This document shows positions 22,493 to 33,634 of a DNA stretch of 64,000 bases, one piece after another; position 1 is the stretch's first letter; every line of letters begins with the position of its first letter. Both the position numbers and the translations under genes were made by a program. Source of the stretch: Didymella arachidicola (Eukaryota; Ascomycota; Dothideomycetes; Pleosporales; Didymellaceae); contig CM049985.1 in assembly GCA_016630955.3 (NCBI GenBank), forward strand, positions 1,550,001 to 1,614,000, in the 5' to 3' direction. The notes below the pieces were generated by a model, which did no database searches, was not told where the DNA came from, and worked only from the letters and a program-made list of their open reading frames with translations.

Positions 22493-24059
22493 ATGGCCAC
22501 AGTAGAAGAGCAGCAACCGCTGCTTAGACCAGTTGTTGAGAACGATGAGGCGGACATCAAGCATGACGAGGTGATCTTGGACTTTGAGAAGGGCGATCCG
22601 GAGAACCCTAGAGAGTGGAATTCGAAGTTCAAGTGGTTTATTGTTTTCCTCCTTGCATTCATGGCGTTTACTGTGTAGGTTGTTTTCTCGTCCCCATTGT
22701 CCCTCAAACCCCCCACAAACATTCCTTGTCCTGCAAGATAAGCTGCTAATTAGGCTCAGAACATTCACATGCATCGGCGTCGTCCCAATTGCAGCAGGCA
22801 TCGTCGAGGAGCTTGACGGCAAACATGGTGGCGCATCAACCACTGCTCTGCTAGTCACCATCTGGGAACTCGGCGAAGCCGCTGGCCCTTTACTCATTGC
22901 ACCGCTCTCGGAAGTTTTTGGTCGTTATTCCGTAATGAACGGATGCAATATTGTCTTCATCATTGCAACCTTCCTCGCCGCTGTGAGCAAGAGCACCCAT
23001 CTTCTCATTGCTGCCCGCTGGCTCACAGGATTCGCTGTCGCCACCAATGTCCTCAATCCCAGCATCATTGGCGACATCTTCGACTCTGACCAGCGCGGCT
23101 CCGCCATGAGTCTGATCTCGCTCGCACCCTTGATCGGCGGCGCAATTGGTCCCGCAATTGCAGGCGCCATCGCGCAAACCCTCGGCTGGCGACAAGTGCT
23201 CCTGATGGCCACGGTTCTGGCTGTCATCGCCGAGATTCTCTTCCTGACCTGCTTCCGCGAGACGTACAAGATGGCCATTCTACACAGTCGCATCGCACGC
23301 CTCAAGCGCGAGAGCGGCGAATTCAAGTCTTCGGCCTCGACGCCCAAGAACAAGCACGAAGACCTACGCAAGATCTGGCAAGCGCTCACGCGGCCCTTTG
23401 CCGTGCTCTTCGGGAGCAGCGTGCTGATGGCTCTCTCGCTGCAAGCTTCGATCTCCTTCTCCTTCTTCTACGTAATGAGCATCAGCCTGCCGTCCATCCT
23501 GCAAGACACGTACGGCTTCAATCCCGCCGAAACAGGCGCAGCATTCGTCATCTTCAGCATCGGCTCGCTGCTGAGTGTCCTGCTGTGCAACGTGTTCCTC
23601 GACCGCATATACATCGCCCTACGCAACCGATCCACGCAACCGGACCAGGGCAGGCCGGAGTACAGACTCCCGCTCGCGGTCCTCGGTGCCGTCTTGCTGC
23701 CATTCAGCGTCACGGCGTATGGCTGGATCGCACACTACGCGTTGCCCGTGCCGCTATTGCTGGCCTCTGTGGCTCTGTTGGATTTCACGCTACTCACGAA
23801 TATCATCCCGCTGCAGGCGTATGTCGTGGATGCTTGCGGGCTGTACTCGGCGTCTGCGATGACGGGCGTCATTGTCACGAGGTGTCTGATGGGGACATTC
23901 CTGCCGCTCGCGACGGAGCCGTTGCATCAGATTCTGGGATACGGGTGGGGTTTCACTGTGCTGGGCGGTGTTGCGGCAACAGTCGCGGTTATACCGATTG
24001 CGGTGTTGAGGTATGGGAGTGAGTGGAGGCAGCGGAGCGAGTACACGAGGGATGCGTAG
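22493..24059 (+). CDS. MFS transporter, DHA1 (drug:H+ antiporter) type
   Basis: Exons are 22493-22674 and 22760-24059, with an 85-nt intron and the phase kept (AFMAFTVTFTCIGVVPIAAG), for 493 residues. The N-terminal tail ends in the DPENPREW motif seen before the first transmembrane segment in many fungal DHA1 transporters. Twelve hydrophobic segments follow. The TM2-loop region reads TIWELGEAAGPLLIAPLSEVFGR, matching MFS motif A with its acidic/Arg signature. A motif-C-like Gly/Pro run (IGGAIGPAIAGAIAQTLGWR) marks the antiporter class in TM5. A large charged loop (about residues 225-250) separates the halves. Substrate cannot be read from sequence; export of toxic or secondary metabolites is typical. 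No biosynthetic genes lie nearby, so there is no hint of a metabolite cluster. Confidence 0.85.
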
Positions 24060-24527
24060 AGGGTGGCATGGGGCGTGGTTAGACGATGCTGTTATCAGAT
24101 TCTGTAAGCGACTTGTGCATTTCTATGGCGTTGTGGGAAAACCTAGATCTATGGAAGGAGAACTTATTTATACGCACCATGCTAGCAGGCAATGTGATGA
24201 GTTGAATGGCACGGAAGTGAGGAGTTTGAGCGTCGCTCTTGACTGCCTGCGTAGGCCCGCAACGGCTGACATGGTCTAGACATGAGGCTAGGAAGGATGG
24301 CAGTGACATGCAAATTGGTGAGCGTATCGCAAATGTTAAGATAATATGTAGCATTCATAGTGCTGACGCGTCAGCTTCGTTAAATCTGGGTATCTCAAGT
24401 CTCTCTCTCATCAAATGTATCCACGCGCATCGACACGACCAGACTGCGTATGGCGAGCTAATGAAGCTGCCGAAGACCGTCCCTACAAGCCTGCAACAAT
24501 AGTGGAATCAACAGGCTCATCGCAACC
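24060..24527. other. convergent intergenic region
   Basis: The MFS gene and the FCP1-like gene end toward each other across about 470 bp. Only 3' UTRs are expected; nothing else is seen. Confidence 0.5.
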
Positions 24528-26234
24528 TTACGCCACCGTAGCTCCTTTCAGCTTCGCCTCCTCCTCGCTCTCGCTCTCCTCAGGTTCTAAGACTTGTTCA
24601 GCACCAGCGGCCCCGGTCTGGGCCATCTTTGCTGCTGCCTCACGCTTCTTGGCCTTCCTGCTCATCTTCTTGGCGTTCTTCTTTGATGGGCTTTGTACCG
24701 AGATCTTGGTATCTAGCTGGCCGCCCTGATAGGCGGTGCCTTGCGTAAGAGCGTCCTTCTCCGGCCACTCATAGATCCACTTGCCAGTGCTGTGCTCGAA
24801 GGGCTCCTTTCTCATGAACATGGAGACATCTTGCTGATTGCGCAAAGCCTCAAGATAGCCAGCAATCTCGCAGAGCTTGTCTTCCCGCATCTGTTCCGGC
24901 GTAGCGTTGAATTCACTGCACAAGAGTAAATTGTGTGGCTGCGCGGCTGCCTTGAGGGTTGTGTCGTCAATCAGAACGGTATTGTGTTGCCCAAAGCGAC
25001 CTCCGCTCTCATAATCGGGGTGTTGCCTCTGGATCTCATCCTTGCTCCAGACCAAATCCAGGTTCTTGTAGACTTGCACATTTGCGCTGTAGTGTTCGGG
25101 TCTGAGGTTGAAAGCGTCACGGCCCCATTGGGCAACCAGTGTCTTCCTTAGGCCCCCTTCCAATGACTGTTCCACCAACGAAGCAACGTTCTCCGGCCTG
25201 GCACTTGACCATACCATGACCGCGAAGTTCGAGAACAGGTAACGTAAGAAAGGGATGAGGAAAGGTCGCGCGATCATTGTCCTCTTGCTTCTGTTCGGGC
25301 GGTAGAGCAGCGTGCCGTTGAGATCGAGAATAACAAGGGTGCGACCGGGTGTTTTGACTGTGGTGGGTTCTTGAGCCGCTTGCGCCATGTACGTAGATTT
25401 AGGTACAGGGGCAGGCAACATGATTTTTGGGTCTTTGCCCCTGCCTTTCGGCTTCGTGGCGGTGTGGACTGGCTTCTCTCTGTAGAACTTATTAACACGA
25501 GAACTAGGGCTAACTCGTTGCAGGGAGTCGTACTCTTTGGCCTTGGCTGGGCCATCTTCAACCACCTGGATAGGCTCATGGTCGGAGAGTGGAGTTGACG
25601 CCCTACGAGTGAAGTTAGACCTGCGGTTCCGTACTCTGCCCTTGGAGAGCTTATCAAAAGCGTACTGGAGGTCCGCATTGGAGATGCCTTGAAGGCCTGG
25701 CTGCGTCTGCATGGCCGCGAAAGACGGCGCAAAGAAGGGGTAGTTGCGCTGAGCTGTCTGGCCAAACGACTGCTGCGGCGCGTTGATGGGCGTGAAGCCT
25801 TGGGTATAGCCATAATACTGCGCCCACTGGTAATAGTGCGCCTGTGCTTGCGCCTGTTGTTGCGCAGCAGCGCCATGGGGCGGCTGGGCATGTGGATAGT
25901 ACTGCTGCGGTTGCTGCTGGAATTGCCCATAGTTCGCATTCCATGGTGCTACAGGTGCAGGCTGCGGATAGCCTTGTTGAGGCGTCTGCCACTGGGTGCG
26001 GTTGCGATTCTGGTCGTACGGTTGCCCTTGATAGCCATAGTTCGGCGTGAATGGCTGCGCCCAGGGGTTGTAGTTGTTGTTCATAACGGCGACGGGCGGC
26101 TGGCTGTGGGTGTGTAGAGGAGATGCGCTGTCGTGACGACCGACAGCGGCCTTGAGTGGGTTAGTGCTGGATTCTGCGACTGCAGTATCGTGGGGAATAT
26201 ACCGTTCGATTTCGACAGACATGACGAACAACAA
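24528..26234 (-). CDS. FCP1-homology (NIF/HAD) domain protein with Gln-rich N-terminus
   Basis: Single exon, 568 residues (the start may be the fifth residue, MSVEIERY). Residues 50-180 are rich in Gln, Tyr, Pro and Asn and look prion-like or disordered. From about 298 an FCP1-homology HAD domain begins: TLVILDLNGTLLYRP, then the membrane-proximal-style block RPFLIPFLRYLFSNFAVMVW with WSSARPENV, and TVLIDDTTLKAAAQPHNLLL, the usual late motif with its Asp-Asp pair. The nucleophile motif of this family is normally DxDxT. Here it is DLNGT at 304-308, so the second Asp (general acid/base) is Asn. The end is Lys- and Glu-rich with SKKNAKKMSRKAKKR, a likely nuclear or nucleolar signal. The protein may be a weak or inactive phosphatase, or a binding module; function unknown. 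Confidence 0.82.
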   Translation of the reverse strand: MLFVMSVEIERYIPHDTAVAESSTNPLKAAVGRHDSASPLHTHSQPPVAVMNNNYNPWAQPFTPNYGYQGQPYDQNRNRTQWQTPQQGYPQPAPVAPWNANYGQFQQQPQQYYPHAQPPHGAAAQQQAQAQAHYYQWAQYYGYTQGFTPINAPQQSFGQTAQRNYPFFAPSFAAMQTQPGLQGISNADLQYAFDKLSKGRVRNRRSNFTRRASTPLSDHEPIQVVEDGPAKAKEYDSLQRVSPSSRVNKFYREKPVHTATKPKGRGKDPKIMLPAPVPKSTYMAQAAQEPTTVKTPGRTLVILDLNGTLLYRPNRSKRTMIARPFLIPFLRYLFSNFAVMVWSSARPENVASLVEQSLEGGLRKTLVAQWGRDAFNLRPEHYSANVQVYKNLDLVWSKDEIQRQHPDYESGGRFGQHNTVLIDDTTLKAAAQPHNLLLCSEFNATPEQMREDKLCEIAGYLEALRNQQDVSMFMRKEPFEHSTGKWIYEWPEKDALTQGTAYQGGQLDTKISVQSPSKKNAKKMSRKAKKREAAAKMAQTGAAGAEQVLEPEESESEEEAKLKGATVA

Positions 26235-26480
26235 ACGGGACTCGCTTAGCAGCGTGGGAGGATTTCAATATGGTGCGTGGGAAAGGTGAAGGGAGAAGTA
26301 AAGATCGCAGCATGAAGTTCGAGAACAAAGTCTGTCTAGCATGCACGTGAAGGTTCGCTGTTGCCTCCCAGCCTTTAGGTTTGCGCCGGCTAAATCGCGG
26401 GTAAATGGTGGGGCCCGCTCTAACTTTTTGTATGCAAGCATCACTGTGCTCACTTTCAATTGAAGCAATACGAACACAAG
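26235..26480. promoter_or_regulatory. short bidirectional promoter
   Basis: Only 246 bp separate the starts of the FCP1-like gene (minus) and RRP36 (plus), so the two must share one promoter region and may be co-expressed. No specific element could be identified by eye. Confidence 0.55.
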
Positions 26481-27616
26481 ATGCCGCAACTCTCGAGTAA
26501 GCTTGATCGCAAGCTCCGCGCTGCCGACGAGAGCTCAGATGATAGCGAAAACTACGAAGTCACGGACCGTTCCTCCTCAGAATCTGTACTGGAATTTGAC
26601 GGGGGAGATGTCGTGGGCTCAGAGAGCGACGACGGCGCCGCAGAGGGCTCTGAAGACGAGGAAATGGTATACATTATGGTGTGCACTATCTGAGGCCTTT
26701 ACTAATGTAGCATAGTCAGACACATCCGAGGACGACCAAGTACAGGCACAAATGAGCAAAGTCTCTTTTGGAGCTCTAGCAAAGGCGCAGGATGCCCTTT
26801 CGAAGTCGACCGACCGGAAACGCAAGCGTGGCGAAGACACTTCAAAATCACAGGACGACAAGCTGGAGGCTCTAAGGGAGAGGTTACGGCAAATAAAGGC
26901 AGAGAAGCTTGCAAGTGGCGAGGCAAAGCCCAGTAAGAAGCCCAAAACAGCTGAGAAGAGCAAGTCAAAGCATGAGGAGCGCGAGCAAGTCAAAGGCGAA
27001 GACGACGACTCAAATTCCGACGCTGCACCGCACGCACGCCCCAGCAAGCACGCACCCGCTGTACAGTCGAGCAAACGCATGGTCTCACGCAAGAGACAAG
27101 TGGTTGACGTGAAGAAACCTGTCTTCCGCGACCCAAGATTTGAGAACATTGGAGGACCCAAGCCTGACGAGAACACGCTCAGTAAAAGATACTCATTCTT
27201 GAGCGATTATAAGGCATCAGAAATTGCAGAGCTCAAAAAGGCGATCAAGAAGTCGAGAAATGGTGATGAAAAAGAGCAGATGAGGAAGCAATTGGAATCT
27301 ATGGAGTCGCAGATGAAGACACAGCAACGAAAGGACGAGCAGCAGGCTGTTGTGCGAGAACACAAGAAGAAAGAGAAAGAGCTTATCAAGGATGGCAAGA
27401 CTCCGTTCTACCTGAAGAAATGTATGTTGCTGACGATTCTCGAAATGCTACGAACAGCCACTGACATACTGTACAGCCGAACAAAAGAAGCTTGCCCTGA
27501 TCGACCGCTTCCAGAACATGAAAGCCAAGCAGCGAGATAGGACCATTGAGCGCCGTCGCAAGAAGGTTACTTCGAAGGAACGAAGAAACATGCCCGCAGA
27601 GCGACGAACTGCATGA
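26481..27616 (+). CDS. RRP36: rRNA biogenesis protein RRP36
   Basis: Component of the 90S pre-ribosome needed for early cleavages toward 18S rRNA in the nucleolus. Exons are 26481-26666, 26716-27421 and 27477-27616 (introns 49 and 55 nt, phases kept), for 343 residues. The N-terminal third is acidic, followed by VSFGALAKAQDAL. The conserved core is SKRMVSRKRQVVDVKKPVFRDPRFENIGG, then YSFLSDYKASEIAELKKAI, a long charged coiled coil, KDGKTPFYLKK joined to SEQKKLALIDRFQNMK, and the basic end ERRRKKVTSKERRNMPAERR. These match the RRP36 family closely. A Met seven codons upstream is possible; MPQLSSKLDRK is the more usual start. It shares a 246-bp promoter with the FCP1-like gene. Confidence 0.94.
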
Positions 27617-28236
27617 GGTCACAGGTACCCGCCCTTGCAGCGGGATCTGGACGGGACGAGCACGGTTGTTGATGAACTTTAACGTTACCATACCTATCAC
27701 ACATACCCGGGCGTGCAATATGCTGCTGGTGAATGCAGACGTTACGTGCATTGCGCATGGTAGCTCAGTACTGCGCATGTCGCAATGTGCACCACTACAC
27801 CCAGCCCCCACAGGTGTTTTTTGGCGTTTTGACGAGTTCGCATCAGCGATGTCAGGATACGGGCTGCCAAATTCCAGAACAGCGCCAAAATGAGATGGCG
27901 TTCGCGAAATTCGATGCGCATTGGGTGACCTGATCTACAAGATCCCTGGCACGACGCTCATTCTGACAGGGATTTCGACAAGAAACGTGCCGCTCCACAG
28001 CACGGCGCGTCAACGTCGACGTCATAGCGATGCATGTCTTCTCCCAGCCTCCTTGCCTGCTTATAGGCTCGGCACGGCCACATGTCGTCTTGGATATTCT
28101 GTGTTCTCGTTGTTTTAATACCTTTTCGACCTTCTGTCTGATACCCCACGACTTGGCCGTTGCGATCAACGTCCACGCGCCGCTGCGTAGTGCCGTTCTA
28201 ATTTAGTCACAACGGTCGAAGATCACCCTACCCATC
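27617..28236. other. intergenic, RRP36 3' side and BTB gene promoter side
   Basis: About 620 bp between two plus-strand genes. No gene, RNA or repeat is recognised. Confidence 0.5.
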
Positions 28237-29283
28237 ATGTCTCACGAGAAGCCACTCAATGAGTAAGTAGCTCTCATAAACTGCGATGGCTGAGAAATTC
28301 CTGATTTCGCGTTGCGCAAGGTCGATGGTATCTAATTGTATGTTCTTAGGCTCCTCTCTCGCTCTATGGTCGACATTTATGTAGGCGAAGAGAACACACA
28401 CTGGATCCTTCACGAGAAGCTTCTGTGCCACCACTCGCCTTTTTTCCGCAAGATCTTCTATGCCAAGGGTAGCAGCACACAGTCCTTCGGACTCCCCGAA
28501 GATGATGACATTGCATTTAAGACCTTCGTCGGCTGGCTATACTCCAGCTCGCTCCCTGTACCTCGCGAGGAGTCCGACCTCGGTGTGCTCTTCGACCTGT
28601 ACCTGATGGCAGAGAAGTTCCAGATCCCAAACCTGATCGCCGATGTACTTCAAGTCGTCCGTGAATGGTACAAGTTCAGCGACTCGTACCCTGGCCTGCG
28701 CCGCGTGCAGTACATCTATGCCAACACCGAAAACGGCAGCCCCATGCGCCACATGCTCATGCACTCGATTGCGCGCATGATGGTCCTCGAGAAAGGCTTG
28801 CCTGCGCACTGGGACAAGGCGCTGCGCAAGAACGGCCAGCTCGCTGTCGACGTTATCTGCGCGATCCAGGACTGGCGTCTCGACGAGGAGGTTATTCCCG
28901 ATGCGCGCGACGACCCTGCAGAGGGCGAGGATCTCATCGATGTCGAAGAAGAGATCAAGCAAAACGACGCTGAGCTCGAGCAGAATGCCGACATCGAGGA
29001 CAACGCATCCGAGTCTGTTGAAGGCGTCGATGGCGAGGAGGCTGACGAGCAAGAGGCTGAAGGTGAGGAGAAGGCGGAGCAGAAGGACGACAATGACGAT
29101 GCCGACGAGACAGACGACACCGTTGTCGGTAGCCCGACGCAGAGCAAGCACGATATTTCTAAGGACGACAAGAAGGCGTCGAATGGCAAGATCGACGACC
29201 TCAAGAAGGACTTCAGCAAGTTCAGCCTCAACGTAGTGCCCAGCGGCCTCAACAACGGCGACTTTGGCACCCTGAAAGCCTGA
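28237..29283 (+). CDS. BTB/POZ domain protein with acidic C-terminus
   Basis: Exons are 28237-28262 and 28350-29283, with an 87-nt intron (GTAAGT donor) and the phase kept (MSHEKPLNELLSRSMVDIYVG), for 319 residues. Residues 9-105 form a BTB/POZ fold: MVDIYVG, WILHEKLLCHHSPFFRKIF, FGLPEDDDIAFKTFVGWLYS, then FDLYLMAEKFQIPNLIADVL, the usual order in fungal BTB proteins. Residues 200-275 are strongly acidic with repeated Glu/Asp/Gln. No kelch, MATH or zinc-finger partner domain is present. BTB domains mediate dimerisation and can link to cullin-3 ligases, but single-domain fungal members are mostly uncharacterised. Codon use is C/G-ending and similar to its neighbours. Confidence 0.85.
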
Positions 29284-31397
29284 CTCGCGTGTCCGTTATA
29301 GCACAATCCTCAGCACAGCCCTGGTTGGTAAAATTTGCATGAACTCTACGAAACACATCGCATAAGGGCGTTCGGGTTGGCTTTCCTTTAGGCTGTCTGC
29401 CGCTGCAGGTGCACAGACGCTCAATATCTCTGTACTTCGTTTCTCTTCCCTTCTAATACCCCGAGGGGCTTATGGCATTGTAGTGTATCTGTCTATGTGT
29501 TGGGCTTTGAGTAATCAAATTGTATGTTTGGTTGAGTGCTGTTGTTCTAGACACGTCTGTGCATTCGCGTGGTCGTACTTGTATCGTGTGAGGTGAGCAT
29601 GTGTGAAAATGCTGTTGGTGGCCAGGCAGAGTGGTTTTGTACCTTGCATATGCTCAATGAGTCACTTGCCTGACTTACGTGGTGGGTTGTCCGCTAATGC
29701 TCGCAGATTCCTGCCATGCTAGCATGTTTGAAAGCTCCTCGAGCCGTGCTGCCAACGGGGCTCAGGGTCTATTCGAGCCTGTCGGCCCAGCACTTTTCTC
29801 TCATTGATTGGACTTGCAATCTACCGAGAGCGAACGGCGACATGGGTCTAATTTTGCCCTGTGTGTCTTCAAATCTTGCATGAGTCGTCGTCCATGGTAG
29901 GCGGCCGAAGAGCGATATGTTTTGAGCGTTGTGTGCGAAAGGTCGATGGTAAGCGGAGCCAGTACGTGACTTCGCCTGAATGTTGTTCTCTTCCTGCATT
30001 TGACGATCACGGTGTTTGTTGTGTAGAAGTTCTGGGAGGATCTTGTAAGCTTGGGGCCAGCATCGCTACGGCAGAGTCACACATAAGCAAGACGAATAGG
30101 TCGTAGCCACATTTGGCAGGCTAAGTTCAGATACCAGCTAAAACGTCGCCATGTATTGACAAGGCGCGTCCTGGAGGTAGCAGTAGAAGCGGAATGGCGT
30201 AGAAAGAGCAAGAGGGTGGGGCAGGAGGAGTACTCTGGTAGCAGCGACGTAGTATCTACTTAAAAGGCCAACTGTATGCGTAGTAAAGTGCAGAACGATA
30301 GACATTGAGGGAGACGTAACACAGTGTGATGAGTGAGGTACAGCAAGAGCTTCTTTCATTCCGAGGTGGAGTGAGTTTGGGCAAAAAGTCCAGAGGTTTT
30401 GTCCACACATGGTACGACTTGGTGAGCTTAGAATTTGTCATGAAGCTCTGTGGCTACATTAACACAATTCTCGGGACTGTGCGCAGAGAGAAATCACTCA
30501 GTGAGGCGCATATCCAATGCAGCGAATTGTAGTGACGTGCCATCCAGGCCAAGACCACTCGTCAATCAATGCATCGCGTATGAAGCGCGCGTCTTGTTCC
30601 CGACACACTGGTCAGCGGCTCGAAAGGTCTGTCCAAAAGTGTTGATCGACGTGAGTGCATCGCTGTCAAGATGTCGGCGGCTTCGCCGAGTCACGTACAA
30701 TCGAGCGCAGTGCGTTGCGGCGCCCAGCCTCAAGTCCTGCCCCGCAATCTTCTAGACCTGACCTGGTCAAATGGACTGCTACTTCTAGCAGAAAGCTATT
30801 CCGTGGTGCATGACAGATACGAGGGATCTGGCCGCACTTTTGCTAAGCTCACAATGAGGCGGCACGGTGAGCTTGTCTGCTTCAAGCTTATTATGCGTCT
30901 GGCTTTCAAATACCGCGTTGAGAAGCAAGCAGGATGTCTAGTCATCTGGCGGAATGTGGTTGATGCTGCGTGCCTGTTAGCTCAAGTCGATAGCTGGGCA
31001 GGGCCACTCGATGTGTCGTTCGAGTGGTGATTTCTGAACAAAATCTGATAATTGATTCATGCTTGGACATACCATGGCGCCTGAGAACCCTTTGCTACCT
31101 CACAATGCTTGTCTTAAAGCCACTGAGAGAAAGCAGGTCGACAATAGCACGATGTGGTAAGACTGTGAGAGAAAGCCCAGAGATCGATTGCAATGGAACA
31201 GTACCTCTCAAGGTCAGTTCAGCTTCTAGCTAAAGACGTATTACTTTGCAGTGTGGGAGAGAGTGACATGATGTCCGACCTGCAGACATTGAGGTCACAG
31301 CGTTGCAATCGTGTGTTGCAGACCTTTTGGCCGAGAGGTAACTTGTACGTCTCACCTCACATGACTCTTTCGACCCGACAACATGTCTCGTATTGTA

Positions 31398-31417
31398 CTG
31401 TGGTAGGGGGCATAAGT
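31398..31417 (+). repeat. solo copy of MITE terminus
   Basis: CTGTGGTAGGGGGCATAAGT, preceded by TA, matches the left end of the element at 32594 with one difference (G for A at the tenth base). After about 20 bases the similarity stops. No clear inverted partner was found within the next 400 bases. Confidence 0.6.
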
Positions 31418-32593
31418 CGTGATTCTTGCTCTCCGCCCGGTGTCTGGACCGCGACGAGCTTACGGGACAGAAGTTTCAGACTAGTTCGATTAGTGGAATG
31501 CTTTCTGCAGCAGTGGGTCCCGACGGTTATTGCCGTTCTTGCAAGCGCGCTCCAGAGGTGGCGGCATGTGGTGTGGATGAGAGTCTAGACATACAAGAAG
31601 GCGCGATCAGGCTCCGCTATGATTCTGCTGTTTCGTATGTGAAATTGTCATTCCTTCTTGACCGCTGTGTTCTCGGGGATGGGAATACCCTGACTGCTGG
31701 CCTCAATGATTGCCTGCTGATGTCCACCTAGGCAAATGCCGGTGATACAATATCCGTAGCTTCTTGGCACATGGGCATCACTGGACGTCGGCAGTAGCTG
31801 ACTCGGCAATATATGATTCGATTGACTATGTTTTTTGGGAATCCAACAGCAAATCGATCGGCGTATGTACGGAGCAACCGCGACATAACATTGATCGTAT
31901 ATGGTAATGCACTGTCCGCGCGCTTGTCATACTAGCCTCCGACTCCCCGCTCACTATGCAGACCCCAGATCCAAGGTGACACAGTCGCACCCCGCAACCC
32001 GGAAAGATGGTCGACGTGACCCGCCAGAAGGGTGTTCGTGGTCCGCAGTGGGCGAACGATGTCAGGGCCACTATAGTAGCCTCAGCTCAAGCGTGCACCA
32101 CGTGGAAAAGGGTGTAAGGAAATGGCGAGGTGCGGTAGGTGCAGAAGGTAAGAGGAAGGGCTTCCGAGAATGCGCATCGGCGGTTCACCGAGGTGCCAGA
32201 TTTGCGGAACAACCAAGACCTTGTGGCTGCCGGAAGGGATTCCTATCATGTCCTGATCATGTGGACAAGACCCCCTAAGAAGCGGGTGGCTGACGAATGG
32301 GTACGAACTCTAATTAATCTACCTTACGTCTGCCGCGCAGCGTAGAATATCGAAGAGAAAGCTTGAGTGTTGTATGACCTATCAATGGCTTCACTGATGC
32401 TTTATTTTAGCTTCTACAGTAGGCGCGCACATAAGAGAATAACGGTCTGGCGTGACCGAGTAAGCGCGCCCCAGGTATCAGACTGTGGGACGAGGGCATG
32501 GTGCAGAGTCCCCAGCTCCCTCTCACACACCTGATTCGTACAGGTCGAGCCGCAATACGAGCACAAACATGGCTCGTACCAGGGCAATACCTA

Positions 32594-32810
32594 CTGTGGT
32601 AGAGGGCATAAGTATTGTAGGTGGGGAAAGTTGTCCAGGGGTGCGGGCCGAAACACAGAGCTTGTTACTTATTTTTCTATCCAATTAAGTAGCTTTAATG
32701 GCTAACTCATGCGCTGTTTGTTAAATCACAAGCTATTAAGATTTTGATACGTGGGTATGTCTCTAAGCCCGTCCAAGACCCACCCACAGGATTTATGCCC
32801 CCTACCACAA
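32594..32810. mobile_element. MITE-like element, 217 bp, terminal inverted repeats, TA flanks
   Basis: The left end (from 32594) and the reverse complement of the right end (from 32810) agree at about 27 of the first 33 bases. The core is TGTGGTAG-GGGCATAA and then TGT-GGTGGG. Both ends are flanked by TA, which would fit the target duplication of Tc1/mariner-type elements. There is no coding capacity inside, so any movement would need a transposase from elsewhere. Five of the six mismatches between the two ends are C/T or A/G transitions, as repeat-induced point mutation would produce, though the sample is very small. Superfamily is not established. Confidence 0.65.
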
Positions 32811-33634
32811 TAACTCTCTTTTGATGAGCAAAGACCAGTGACCGCTGGGGTGGTTAGCATTCAGCGCAGACCTCAATTAAGGAGATGCTGTCTTCCGCAA
32901 AGCGGCGTCCCAACGACCTCGAAATGTGCGGCATGATGTCTTCAAGTCAGAGATGGCGAGGGAGAGACGGCAATCCCTTTGTTTTCGCTGCGTTCTAGCG
33001 TCAGCAATGGTATCGAGCAACTAACCTGTAGAGGAGCCTCAGCGGTCTTGGGCTGTAGAAGCTAAACCCACAATTGCACTCCGTCCGCTTGTATTTCCGC
33101 CTCTCGGGGGATCATGCCGCGAATCTGATACCATTGGCGTGAATCGGTAGTGGAGAAGATTGGAGTTCTGGGGACAAGCTTCGCGGCGCCCATGGGGCAC
33201 GGCTAAATCCAGTACTGGCGTGCGGGGAGGAAGTTGGTGCTGGACAAAGCTTTGCACCCAGCAGTCTGATAGGCTGCAGTCCAACGGCAGGCTGCCTTTA
33301 TCGCAGAAAGCGCCGAGGGCCTTGACAAGAGAAAAGCCACCTTGATGGCGCTACTGACAATTCCGGCGGGCTGACCGCTGCTAATGAAAGCCTCGCCTAG
33401 AGCAGCAGATGGAAACGAGGTCGTGACAGTCAAATCACGCGGCCTAGGATCGGCGTAAGACCGACTAGCAGGCTGAATACTGTGATTGATGGAATGTTAC
33501 GAGAAAGACAAATCCTAGATGCAGCGTTCCTCTGCCCCTGTTTTCTTTAAAGGTGGAGCATTTTCCAGTCGCTTGTTTCTCCAGCTCTTTCCCCAACTTC
33601 CCCACACATTTGCCTTTGGTCCACATCGGTAATC

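Larger units (their letters stand above)
29284..33634. other. gene-poor spacer of 4.35 kb with inverted-repeat element
   Basis: No convincing gene on either strand: open frames are below 135 codons, lack family motifs and do not join by plausible introns. It holds the MITE-like element at 32594-32810 and a related single terminus at 31398-31417. The right-hand end next to 33635 should be the sugar-permease promoter. Gene relics too decayed to recognise cannot be excluded. Confidence 0.55.

Noticed and set aside
31398..31757. A second full element using a weak inverted match near 31740-31757
   Set aside because: The supposed right end shares only a few bases (TTGT and GGCAT) with the left end and needs a gap; below what I can support.
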